Assembly: GCA_026419785.1 (NCBI GenBank)
Contig: JAODTK010005813.1
Coordinates: 1-64,000 of the forward strand
Source: Sclerodactyla briareus
Lineage: Eukaryota > Echinodermata > Holothuroidea > Dendrochirotida > Sclerodactylidae
Reading direction: 5' to 3'
DNA length: 64,000 nt
Shown here: piece by piece, positions 12,620-22,475 of the stretch
Position numbering within the stretch: position 1 is the stretch's first letter
Layout of the letters: every line of letters begins with the position of its first letter
Notes under the pieces: model-generated
The model's input: only the letters and a program-made list of their open reading frames with translations
What the model was told of the DNA's origin: nothing
Databases searched by the model: none
Program-made: the position numbers and the translations under genes

Positions 12620-12716
12620 AAGCCCCCCCACAAAAAAAAAAAAAACAAAAAAAAAAAACACAAAAAAAAACAAACAAAACCCCCCCCCCACAACCCCCCC
12701 CCCCCCCCCCCCCCAA
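12620..12716. repeat. Low-complexity A-rich then C-rich tract
   Basis: Runs of A interrupted by single C are followed by two long runs of C (about 12680-12714). The tract lies inside the element between RNase H and integrase, where such sequence is not expected. It may be a later insertion or an assembly artefact. A comparable C-then-A run sits in the satellite at 50566-50604. Confidence 0.7.
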
Positions 12717-12739
12717 CCACACAAAGGTGCACTAAAGGC

Positions 12740-13110
12740 AATGGGAATCACCCTATATTTCAGGAGCGCCTTCCAGAGGTGGCACGGGAAAATAATCAGC
12801 TAATACCACCTCGGACCCTTTTCTTATATCCTATTTTAGTGTATACTCAGAGCGATTGACCAACATTCTTCTCACACGAGCAGTGGGCGGTTCATTCTTG
12901 ATATCAGAATATCCTTAATAGCAGAGTGATCCACAAATCATCGAATTCTACGTCACCCCATCGCAAACATGGGGTTTGAATGCAGTGAACAGTTACAAGT
13001 AACCCAAATAACTCAAATTCTGTAACACTATATCGAAGACAGGCCTTCAGGAAGGACCTTAGAATTAATAAACAAGAAGATGTTTCACCAATTACCATGT
13101 GTGTCACATA
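12740..13110 (-). pseudogene. RNase H-like region of the gypsy-like element
   Basis: The minus strand reads ETSSCLLILRSFLKACLRYSV, with YSVTEFELFGLL and then TVHCIQTPC (13107-12930). This matches the RYSVTELELLGLV segment seen after RT in gypsy polyproteins, where RNase H removes the RNA strand. Further down NEPPTARVRRML and EYTLKIGYKK occur (about 12897-12815), corresponding to the RVxRWLxxLxEYxFxIxYxxG tether before integrase. At least three frameshifts are present. A conserved D/E/D catalytic set could not be read. It follows the RT region directly and is cut by the low-complexity tract at 12620-12716. Confidence 0.6.
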
Positions 13111-13379
13111 GGAACCAGTAGCTATCGTGAGGTATCACTGTATAACGAAAAACGACCAATTTTCTGTGGCATATGTTTTAGAAACTGGAGGTTTACACAT
13201 TAACTCTCGAACTTTATCAAGCTTGTTGGTGTGCAAGGTCCACAAGCATCCTTACGTTTACTACTCAGTGCATGTAGGGGATTCAGCACTTCCTGGAGCG
13301 AGGGAAAAAGAAAATGAGACCAAAATAGTTTTAGTGCTCCCACAACCGTCTAACGGCTCCTGCTAAACTATGCGGTACT

Positions 13380-14250
13380 CGAGGGTCACTGATGGATCAC
13401 ATCTGCTCTGAAGGGTGGTACACAAGCATGGCCTTCAGCGTTAATGAATACCAAATTACCCATATAACCCACTCATCCTGAACAGGGCAATTTCTTTGTA
13501 GAAATGTTCAAACATGTGCCACAAAGGTCAAAGATTTGCTCTAGATGTTGCTGATGCGGCTGTTTTCTACTGTACACAATTAGATCGTCATGAGTGCAAT
13601 ACAGAATTTTCCCGAGTTTGGGATAGTTGCCAACACTTCATCTATTTAGCCTGAAATATGGCACGAGAGAGATTGAGATTTAGACCCCTGGGGGCCAGTC
13701 GTTGTAGTACTAAGGTTTCCACCTAATGAGAAGTTATCCCGGGTATGTTGTGCCTTATTAGAACTCAAGGGCGCAGACAGTACAGCAGAACGAGATTTGA
13801 AGATCAAGAACGATCAATACTGAGTCCTGAATCACCTATTAGTTCTACAACGTTCATCAGAAGAGGGAAGGGATGATTAATTCGCTTGATTCTATCATTA
13901 AGGTATCTGAAGTCAGTAACCCACTCGCTTACCTTTGTCCCTTTTAGGAAATGAGGAACAAAAGGCGGTGTATCTTGAGAACCACAGCCAAAATACCTAA
14001 TCGACAAACTTGTTACCTCATGACCACAAATACGTTTGTCATCTCCAGATAACCTATATGACGGATGCAAAATGGTTCATGTTTTTTAAAGTTAGTGGCT
14101 CAAAATCAGGACAGCCGAAAACTTCCATACAAGGAGAAGGCTTCACGATCAATCACAACCATGTCAAAGAACCTTCTTTTCTCGAATCATCCAGGATGCT
14201 TTTTCTCATTAATCCAATGTCCCTTTTGATTATTTCTTCAGAGTAATGTA
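13380..14250 (-). pseudogene. Reverse transcriptase region of the gypsy-like element
   Basis: This segment would copy element RNA into DNA. On the minus strand the order of motifs is that of a Ty3/gypsy RT. YSEEIIKRDIGLMRKSILDD (about 14245-14170) corresponds to the E-I-LL--G-I entry segment. VSEWVTDFRYLNDRI with INHPFPLL (about 13975-13855) is the VDYRxLN...YPLP motif. A frameshift follows, with SAFYCLRLS-like coding. HDDLIVYS at about 13592-13569 is the catalytic YxDD box; here the first residues read YCTHDD, with one codon extra or shifted. QHLEQIFDLC and ISTKK (about 13555-13500) form the thumb-side segment. At least four frame changes break it. The family-level call is firm; a clade within Ty3/gypsy is not assigned. 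Confidence 0.8.
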
Positions 14251-14589
14251 ACAAAACAGGGTCATGTGATCTAAAGGGGGTAAACGTTCCAAAAATCTAC
14301 GGAGGTCATTCCGATTAAGTTAACGTGGGACTATGAATTAGGTGGTGGAGTCCCATGTGATTTTCAGAATTTTATAGGCCAACATGCATTGATGACGTGC
14401 TGACCTGTGTGGTTTGGCCAGGTAACGTTCGAGTATCTATGATTTGAACCATTCGGAAATCCTTGGAAATTTCTGAGTGTGTGACTATATTGCCCCATTT
14501 AAATAAGCAAGGGTTGTCTGTGAGTTACTGTGAATGGATAGCGAAGTATTCTTCAACAAGTACGTGTGCGGCCTTTCGACACTTTAACC

Positions 14590-15385
14590 AACATGGCAGG
14601 AGGGAAAGGGACACATTGCTGAACAAAAACTTGTAGGATAAGCACCACTCAGCATTTCGTGCAACGGAGAGGAGTTACGAGTACGAACTCTCAAATTTAC
14701 ATATTTGGTTTGGCCTGGATGGATTGTCAGCCTATGCACAGGTCTCGCGTAAGTGTCGTGATTGATGTGGAGGAAAAATTTGTGGAGAAATTCTAACACC
14801 ACTGTACACTCCTCAAGGTGCGGAGATCCAGGATCAAATAAAGACCTATACGATCTGGGGCAACTAAAGCTTGAAACCTGAAAAACTTAGTCTGGTATTG
14901 GGACAACAAATTCCACTTCCGTCTATCTGCACTGATTACTGACCATGGCCCAATCTGAACGAACAGGTTCTACCCTTTGTTAATTCTTGGACTCAAATGT
15001 GAGAATTTAGCACACAGACCTTGAAGAATGATCGTGGGGTCCTCCACTATCAAAAAGTAACAAAATTCTTGCCATCCTCAAAGGAATTATTTAGCAAAAT
15101 TTCTTTCATCCAAGTTAATGGTAGCTACTCATTATTTCCCAGATTGAGGCTTTCTTGTTAGGATGTGTGTTTTGACAGACCCCATGTCGGGCACCAGCAT
15201 TGAAGTTCTCTATTGAAAATTCTGGTTTTGAGGGAAGATATTATGATTTGAACACCACAAAGGAAGGATCCAGGTTTGGGGCGGTTTGTTGCGACCCAAA
15301 ACCGTAGGTGGAGGAAAACTGCACATTGTGAAGATTGGGGGGAGGGAAGCGTTACATTCTGCTGCGCTAAATGTGGCAGATTCAA
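14590..15385 (-). pseudogene. Protease-region remnant of the gypsy-like element
   Basis: It lies between the gag zinc knuckle and RT, where the aspartic protease is encoded in gypsy elements. The minus strand holds two open segments, 15385-15158 and 14802-14584. The second reads HRLTIHPGQTKYVNLRVR and SPLHEML, resembling the segment after the protease in related polyproteins (a lysine/valine-rich strand ending near PPG). The catalytic DSG/DTG triad was not found, so the active site is missing, frameshifted or unrecognised. Confidence 0.4.
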
Positions 15386-16140
15386 CCTACAAAAACGTGC
15401 AATGTGACCTGGACTATGACATCTGTAACAAATCGTGGTTTCCTAGAGTAGGACGTTGAAAGTTACCAGGGCCCTGATACGTGCGGCCATCGTTGGAATT
15501 ATAACGATGCTAAGATCTTGGGGTCTGTGCGACTTGAGGACGAGATGAGCGTTCAGCACTTTTTTGTTTATTTGGTTTCTATGGTTTCAATCTGTTAACA
15601 CAATTCCTTTATTCCTCACTTGAGGGGGTAGTGATGATAGGAAGATCATCGCTTGTTTGCCTAGCGTATCTTTCAAGGAATTTTGTCCGTCAGTTTGGTT
15701 CAGATCAAAATAATACTGAACTTGGAACCAAGTCTGGCTAATGGGCATCAACAGGGGATTAGGACCATCAATACAGCCGATTAAAGTTGCGAAGGCAATG
15801 ACGACAAAAACTTGTCTTAATTCTTGCCTTCACCATAACCAAGGGGAGGGATGATTTTAGGAACTTGGGCCAGGAAGACTTCTGCCGTTTCTCTGGGGAC
15901 ATATGCAAGGTCTCGAAATGCCTGTGTCTGGCAATATAGGAAGGCTAGGACTTAAAAAAACTAGCAAGAAATTGATCACGCCAAGACGTCGATAATTAGC
16001 GAATGCTTTCCCTTTGATCCATAATATAGCCTCCTGTTAGGGTTCTCTTGAAGATTTGGGTCAAACCCTGAAATCTCACCAGGGTGTTGGGTCCATGTAA
16101 GTCGTGAGCTTCAACTAATCCAAAACGCCAGAAAGCAGGG
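15386..16140 (-). pseudogene. Gag remnant with CCHC zinc knuckle
   Basis: A perfect CX2CX4HX4C nucleocapsid zinc knuckle is read on the minus strand as CYRCHSPGHIARFC (15430-15389), followed by RLNLPHLAQQ in the same frame. Upstream on the minus strand is QGLTQIFKRTLTGGY (about 16060-16020) and, after frameshifts, FLYCQTQAFRDLAYVPRETA (about 15935-15875), then IPPLGYGEG. Gag would package element RNA into particles. The coding trace stops at about 16140, where sequence switches to repeat family A, so the N-terminus and start codon are missing. Placement of the knuckle at the gag C-terminus, just before the protease region, is normal for Ty3/gypsy. Confidence 0.7.
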
Positions 16141-16141
16141 G

Positions 16142-16540
16142 GCAACCGAAAAATCAGTACTGTGCCACCAAAATTTACAGGAGGAGATACATTTTCAAAT
16201 TCACGTTCGACAGGGAGTGGACGGAAGTCGCACAGGCATTTGTTTAGCAAATCACCTGATTGGTAGTTAAAGTGCCATTCCATGCACTATGATGAATGAG
16301 GCTGATACAAAGTGAACACAAAGTATAAAACCTGTTTCAACAGGCATGTGGACGAATTTTCTCAGCAGCCATAGCAGCACTCACGGTGAAGAATGCACCC
16401 AGGGGACACACATTTGGCTAAAGTAGTATCCACAGGTGCATTCTTCCGCATTCTTTCCCAGAGTGTCATAGTGCCTTTCTAAAAGCATGTAGATTACTTC
16501 ATGAATCTAAGCATAAATGGACACATAAAATATACATTTT
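16142..16540. repeat. Repeat family A, copy 1
   Basis: About 400 bp that recur at 17925-18345. Both begin ACCGAA and ATCAGTACTGTGC, pass through GGAGTGGACGGAAGT and CAGCAGCCATAGCAGC, and end GGACACATAAAATATACATTTTG. The first 60 bases match the later half of a family P unit, so A is either a longer P variant or a composite. This copy sits between the gag remnant and the 5' LTR, an unexpected place for a retrotransposon leader. Confidence 0.75.
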
Positions 16541-17050
16541 GACGTCAGCACAAACAGTGAAACATGACCAATGGCGCACCGTGTCCGTCAAGACTTACCA
16601 CGAGTCGAGATCGCGTGGGGTAGTAGCGCACTCCCTACATAATTAGGTGCGTATGGAGGTCCAAAGAATAAAGGCGCTTGACGAAAACAAACACCAGGCA
16701 AACCCCCACGGGAGTGTAGGTGTTGTCCTGATGCTACTATTTACTAAATGCCGCCCAAAATAACCATTTGCAGGAAGTAGAAGAAATATAACATTATTAG
16801 ACAATAGGAAAGCCGTGGGAAAATAGCGTATAAACAGCTGGCTTCAAACACACTCGACAAACATAAAAGACATCGGACCGTAATGTTTACGCAGTTGATG
16901 TTATGGCGCTCTAGCCGGGGGGCTCTTAGAAGGAATACAGACACGCGCCCTCAATTCTTAAGACTATGGGGAAAGCTAATTTAAGTGACCAAATAAATAT
17001 TATGGCTTGCTCAGCCATGAAGAGGGGGGTCGTCAAATTACTAAACGACA
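16540..17050 (-). repeat. 5' LTR of the gypsy-like element (right copy)
   Basis: This is the direct repeat partner of 8075-8591. Its left edge (plus strand) carries a perfect CRE-type palindrome TGACGTCA at 16540-16547. The right edge ends CGACA at 17050 and is followed at once by family P sequence (GTACCTGTGTGG, then CCAAAATGG). No tRNA-complementary primer site was recognised just inside it; the adjoining bases belong to repeat A. Confidence 0.8.
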
Positions 17051-17158
17051 GTACCTGTGTGGAAGTTTCACCAAAATGGCTCAATTGGGACCTTTGACCA
17101 ACAATTCCTGAAACACCCTGAAGGTACAGCTGTTAGACCATCATTCTGAGCCGACAAT
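17051..17158. repeat. Family P fragment
   Basis: It contains GGGACCTTTGACC, AATTCCTGAAACACCCTGAAGG and CAGCTGTTAGACCATCATTC in the order typical of family P. It is cut off by the inverted-repeat element at 17159 and resumes at 17925 as CCGAACATCAGTACTGTGC. Confidence 0.65.
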
Positions 17159-17924
17159 AGTCTTGTTCAAGACCTCGTGACTGTGACTCAATTGTTCGCA
17201 CGTCTCACATAATCTGGCCACGGACATCTTGTAGGACTGTTCGTGAAGATGTCCAATGCATATGCATTAGCTAAATGAACGGCAATCAATCATGATCCAA
17301 GTACCGCCTAACGTTAGAAAAGGATAAGTAAGTTAGTCGAAACTTATCAATCTTTTTAGGCCTACTGCTCCAAAAAATTAAATCAACAACGAGAAACTGT
17401 TCGTAGTAATAGCGGCGAAAATGATTTCTCTTACTGACTTGTTACCGTTCACAAACAGCTTGGACTTCACATTCTCGATCAGTTTCAAAACTCACTAGGT
17501 CGATTTCCCATATCGGACTATTCATGTTGCCTATCTTGTCGATGAGATAATTCGAAATAGCAATAACAAATTGCAGACTTCTCCGACAGGAATGAATGTT
17601 TCGTGTACCATCGGTCAATATTACTAATTTTCATTCCAGCTATTACACAAATACTGGGAGGAAATATAAAACTTCAGTAGTTTAATAGGGTTCCTCGTAG
17701 AAGTCGAAATTAGGCAACCCAGGATTGTAAACAACTACTGGAAACGTTTGTTGATTGGCTCTTCGATTGTGAAGGATGTGATGTCAAATTGAACCGTTCT
17801 CCAAGACGAAGCTATGCCATTAACAATCACCACTGAATATATAACACGATAGCTGGAAGGAACAAATGGTGGTTTGTTTGCCACCGAAATGAAGGAGTGC
17901 TAGTTCGTCTTAACCCAAGACTAA
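17159..17924. mobile_element. Small non-autonomous DNA transposon (MITE-like)
   Basis: About 765 bp interrupt a family P/A repeat between TTAGACCATCATTC and ATCAGTACTGTG. The ends are inverted: AGTCTTGTTCAAGAC on the left, and AGTCTTGGGTTAAGAC read from the right. The flanks read CCGACAAT (17151-17158) and CCGAACAT (17925-17932), an imperfect 8-bp target duplication that would suit a hAT-type element. No open frame in it resembles a transposase, so it would depend on an enzyme supplied elsewhere. Superfamily assignment is tentative because the duplication is not exact. Confidence 0.6.
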
Positions 17925-18345
17925 CCGAACATCAGTACTGTGCACAAAATTCAGAGGAGATACATTTTGAAATTCAGTTCGACAGGAAGTGGACGGAAGT
18001 GCCCAGGCATGTTTAGGCAAAAATCACTGATTGGTAAGAAAAAAAAAAAAAAAACCAAAAAATGACAAACGGCCAATCCATGCACTTATGAGTGAAAGGA
18101 GGAGATACAAAGTGAACAAAGTCTAACACTGTTTAAACAGCTATGTGGAAGATTTTCATCAGCAGCCATAGCAGCCACCACGAGGTGGAAGAATGCAACC
18201 CATGGACACACATTGGCTAAGTAGTATCCACAGGGGCATTCTTTCAGCATTCTTTCCCAGGAGTGTCATAGTGCCTTTCTTAAAGCATTTAGATTACTTA
18301 ATATGAATCGAAGAATAATGGACACATAAAATATACATTTTGGTG
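17925..18345. repeat. Repeat family A, copy 2
   Basis: It aligns over its whole length with 16142-16540. An A run with C interruptions (about 18040-18063) is inserted after GATTGGTAAG. It ends with GGACACATAAAATATACATTTTGG, after which the sequence is unrelated to the LTR that follows copy 1. Confidence 0.75.
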
Positions 18346-20179
18346 CGATAACTGGTCATCCATAGTGCCCTTTTGATATAGTGGCTTCTGCCTAAATTGA
18401 TTTTTTTCGGAAGGCTCATATATACATGTAGGGTTATGCTAGAAGATCATTAGTCACACAAACCTCATTGTGAACAGTATTAGGCAATGGCCTCAACAGT
18501 TTTAGCACATAAAATATAAAACTTCAGAAGGCTTGATCTAGATTCGCCAGGGAAGTAGTGGGGCAAGCAGGTTGACCAATGGGTAAAAGCAGCCATAAGC
18601 TACTGTGGTGATGTGCACCCCACCCCAACCCCCCCACCCCCCCCTACCAGAATCACTGCATTCTGACTTCCCTACTTCATTTTTATCATCTATGCTGTCA
18701 AAGGGGGAGGGGTGGGGGCTATCAACTAGTCTGTATTTCCAAGGTTCTTTTGGATTGTATAACGTAAAACAAAGATAGATACTGCAGTGCCAATACCATA
18801 CAAGCTGGCGAAAAATGCTTGTAAAAAATTTGATAATGACATCCCAACTTTGTACCAATTATTAACGGAAATAGGTCTCAGATTGAAGAAGCCAGGATTC
18901 CCACTTGATCTCGAGAGGGATTAACTCCCAAATGGAATGAGATCCGATTCAGAAAATCTTGATTCCCGGGGGGGGGGGGGGGGAAGGGGAGGAAAGGCGG
19001 GAGGATTCTGATCTAGATTGGATCCCCGCTCAGGTCCGATTCTTTAATAGCGGGACGCATGGCAGATCAAGGTGACCCAAAGATTAATGACTTATGTTCG
19101 TATTTCAGAATATTTGCTGCATCAGGTATCGTAAATTGCGAACCAGTGATCGGTGCAAAGGCCTGTACAATAACATGCTTATAACAATAGGAGACATGGG
19201 TAGGCCAGATGATAACATATGCCCTGTACTGCTGTGGTTTGTATTATGAAGGCTTCATATTGTGTAGCCAGAAATCATCCTACAGTAGATGTGTGCTCTG
19301 TGTAGGTTGTTGTAGACTTTAGGTTGATCGTAGACCAATTGTGTGAGATTATGAATGAATCAGCTGTATAGTAAAAATAAATTAATATTGATTGACCATC
19401 TTGAGCAATTCACTTTCAAGAAATGTACCAGTTTTCTATTTTAGAGTGCAAGTGTGTGGTTTGTTTCATTGGTCCTGTTCATGCACACGATCCATGGCAA
19501 GTTGGGACACCGGTTCATACCCAATTTGCAGCATTGATTTTGGGCTCGTATTGCCAGCAGGAATACCACATGGGCCTACAAATATGCATTTCAAAGGCAA
19601 TGTAGAATTAGGTAAAAGTAAAATGACTGCGTTTTCCAAAGAGGATATGTTCGTACTGGCAGTGGCTGGGTCGCCCGCTCCCCAATTTGTGCGCTTCATC
19701 CATCAGTCCAGTTGATTATGTTCCACAGACCGAGCATCACATAAACAATTGCCCAAGTTCTAGAATCCCCACTGTGCAACATTTGAACGTTATCAGAGCC
19801 AAGCAAACGATAGGCTAACATTAACGTTAACACTAACGTAAATACGGTTGTGTCTTCAGTCTCATTAGGCACCTCTCAAAGAGCAGCAAGGTAGAGGAAT
19901 ATGGCATCATTGTTGTATATAACATTAATGTTAGGTGGATGGATAAGCATCCTGGACTTATCGTTTCACAAGGTTTTCAGACCTCAACTTCATGGTGACT
20001 TCAGGTGACCTTCAATCATCATGGGGAACACCATGCCAAGTGTGTGTTCATTCATCTTAGGCCTAGTTGAGTTATCCTATTCACGATAATTTGCATAGCC
20101 AACAATGTGTTTTATCGGTATATAGTGTGCTCAGATCATGCCAGTCCAGTATAGTATCATTATTATTAATGTTCAGGGG
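18346..20179. other. Unassigned stretch with homopolymer tracts
   Basis: A C-rich tract lies at 18618-18650 and a G run at 18968-18983. Segment 19950-20078 (GGACTTATCGTTTCACAAGG, then CATGGGGAACACCATGCCAAGT and GTTGAGTTATCC) is a fragment of repeat family C (38150-39200). The open frame at 19392-19715 (107 codons) matches no family I know. Confidence 0.5.
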
Positions 20180-20281
20180 ACCATGGGAGCCTGCACCATG
20201 GGGGCCTGCACCATGGGGGCCTGCACCATGGGGGCCTGCACCATGGGGGCCTGCACCACGGGGGCCCGTACCATGGGGGCA
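20180..20281 (+). repeat. 15-bp minisatellite (CACCATGGGGGCCTG)n
   Basis: Seven near-identical 15-bp units, varying slightly at both ends. Because the period is a multiple of three, all frames stay open and give artificial repeat peptides such as (GACTM)n. Each unit holds CCATGG and GGGGCC. A coding role is unlikely, since flanking sequence has no exon features. Confidence 0.85.
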
Positions 20282-22073
20282 ATGGGTGTTTGCCCGCAAA
20301 TGATTTCTCTGTCCAGAAGGACACTGGATACATTTGGTGTGAATACCAGACAAATGTTCAAATCCGAAAGCCGACAGCTAACTGAGTAGAACTATCCTGG
20401 TGAATTATTGTTCTGTATGAGAAGATTTATTTTTTATGGCGTTCCCAGGGGTGACCCAATGGGGGTTACCCTTGCTGTCTGGATGGACTGACAACATTCA
20501 GTGGTCATGGGCACAGCCTGCAGTAATAATTTAGAAGGTCATACTCACTGGGTACCACGGACACCTTCTCCATAATGTTGTGATAATACCACTGAAGCTT
20601 TCTGAACCTCTCCATTCTAGGCTCACAGACCGTCAATTCTACTTCAATATATAAGGGCTATATACACAGGTTTTCACATTCAGAGTATCCAAGTATTTGA
20701 GAACTTTGGTTCCTAAAATGAAATGCTCACCAATTGCGCCATAAAATGCAAAAATCCATAAACAATGACAACAGGAGTGTTCACATTGCTCAGATACCAA
20801 ACAGATGAAGATAATGTTGCAACAACTTTCTGCATATAGTGTTCAGATACATTATGCTTTGGAGCTGCATACACATGGCTGTTCTGTTAGTGCATGCAGA
20901 ACACCACTCACGCACAGAGTTCAATTGTTATGGTATTGTACTATTGTTCCACTCTCCTAGTGGAGGGGTCACCCAACCATGACAATCATATCCAGATCAC
21001 TGACATGCACAAAAACACCTACACTTAGCTTACACAGCAAGAGCAGTTAAACTGCTATGGTCTCTCCTCAACTGCATGGCATTGATGTACTAAAAACATA
21101 AAGGAGAGGGAACAAATATTTTTTATTACTACCAGGTTGATGCTAGGAGGGGGCAGCTGCTTTAATAATTAAGGAACGAGAACAGTTGAACTGCAATGGC
21201 TCAATGCCTCCCTCAAAAATGACACTTTTCCTAAGAAGTGTCAAGTATTGTTAGTTAAAGCCCATTATAATGCTCTGGACCTCCCTGTGCATTGGACAAA
21301 AATAGGAAACAATTTGGCAAAACAATGTTTTACAAAACAAGTGGCGCACCAAGGATTTTTCTTTAGGGGGGCTGAAATTGTTCGGTAGACTATTCAAACG
21401 GAGCGCCATCATCAAATGGCGCAGAGCGTGAAGAAAACGACCCCCAGATAGCCGGAAATCACCCTTTCCAGGCTTCGCAAGCGAGCTCCTGGTGATGGTA
21501 TTTACAGTATTCTCCTAAATTGGAAACCCTTCTCCTTGACAATACTGGCATATTTCCCAGATATCATCAAGTTACTCACATATGTCCCATTGCTCCCATG
21601 AAGCCTTCTCATTATGGTTGCACTGCAGCACAGTAGCAACTCTAACCTGCTACGATATAACAATGGCAGCAGTGTCAGACACCTGTATAACTTTATAGCC
21701 TATTATGGTCAAAATTGGCAGTGAGAGTTTTCATTATCCACCTACGGGGGATGTTCCTCGCAGAATACTGGCCATAAAAACATTTAAGGACTTGACTTTT
21801 TCGCTCATTTTCATTTAATGAAAAAAAAAAAATGCTGAAGACCCTCCGGGGAGCTCGATCCCCTGATCCCCCTCCTTGGGTATTCACTGCCGAAACGTAA
21901 CATTCTGCTTAGCTTCATCAAAAAAAAAAAAAATCAAGATGGTGCTATGAGATGCATTCCCTGACAATTGATCATGGGGCTCCGCTTAGCAAGATGCATG
22001 TGTTCGTTCAGGATTAGCCAGATCTGATGGGGCTACTATGACAGTGCCCTCACTGCTTGCAATGTACAAACAT
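20282..22073. other. Unassigned non-coding stretch
   Basis: No gene, RNA or clear repeat was seen. A GC-richer patch at 21345-21500 (GTGGCGCACC, GGAGCGCCATC) and A runs at 21818-21831 and 21920-21932 are the only notable features. Confidence 0.5.
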
Positions 22074-22475
22074 GATGAACTGGGCTCCAGTCCCCTAATC
22101 AGCAGTATTCATATTGTTTGATGAACTGGGCTCCTGTTCATTCATCAGTATTCATATGTTTGATGAACTGGGCTCCTGTTCATTCATCAGTATTCATATT
22201 GTTTGATGAACTGGGCTCCTATCCCCAGTATTCATCAGTATTCATACCGTTTGATGAACTGGGCTCCCGTCCCCTATTCAATCAGTATTCGTACTGTTTG
22301 ATGAACTGGGCTCCTGTTCATTCATCAGTATTCATACTGTGTGATGAACTGGGCTCCCGTCCCCTATTCCTCAGTACTCATACTGTCTGATGAACTGGGC
22401 TCCTGTTCCCTACTCATCAGTATTCATATTGTTTGATGAACTGGGCTCCTGTTCATTCATCAGTATTCATGTAAG
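22074..22475 (+). repeat. 42-48 bp minisatellite, nine units
   Basis: GATGAACTGGGCTCC starts at 22074, 22120, 22162, 22205, 22253, 22300, 22343, 22389 and 22435. Each is followed by a variable middle (TGTTCATTCATCAG or CGTCCCCTATTC) and CAGTATTCATATTGTTT. Unit length is 42-48 bp. The 90-codon frame through it is a by-product of the repeat. Confidence 0.9.

Larger units (their letters stand above)
8075..17050 (-). mobile_element. Ty3/gypsy-like LTR retrotransposon, minus strand
   Basis: Two direct repeats of about 510 bp (8075-8591 and 16540-17050) enclose minus-strand remnants in the order gag zinc knuckle, protease region, reverse transcriptase, RNase H and integrase. RT before integrase is the Ty3/gypsy (Metaviridae) order. 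The LTRs begin TG and end CA, and a short purine tract sits just inside the 3' LTR. Every domain is broken by several frameshifts, many of them single-base indels in otherwise well-kept motifs. The internal region is about 7.9 kb. It includes 1.8 kb (8592-10450) after integrase with no recognisable protein. Between the 5' LTR and gag lies a 0.4 kb repeat (family A) that also occurs outside the element, so the 5' part is rearranged. No matching target duplication was seen. The element is probably dead as assembled. Confidence 0.8.
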
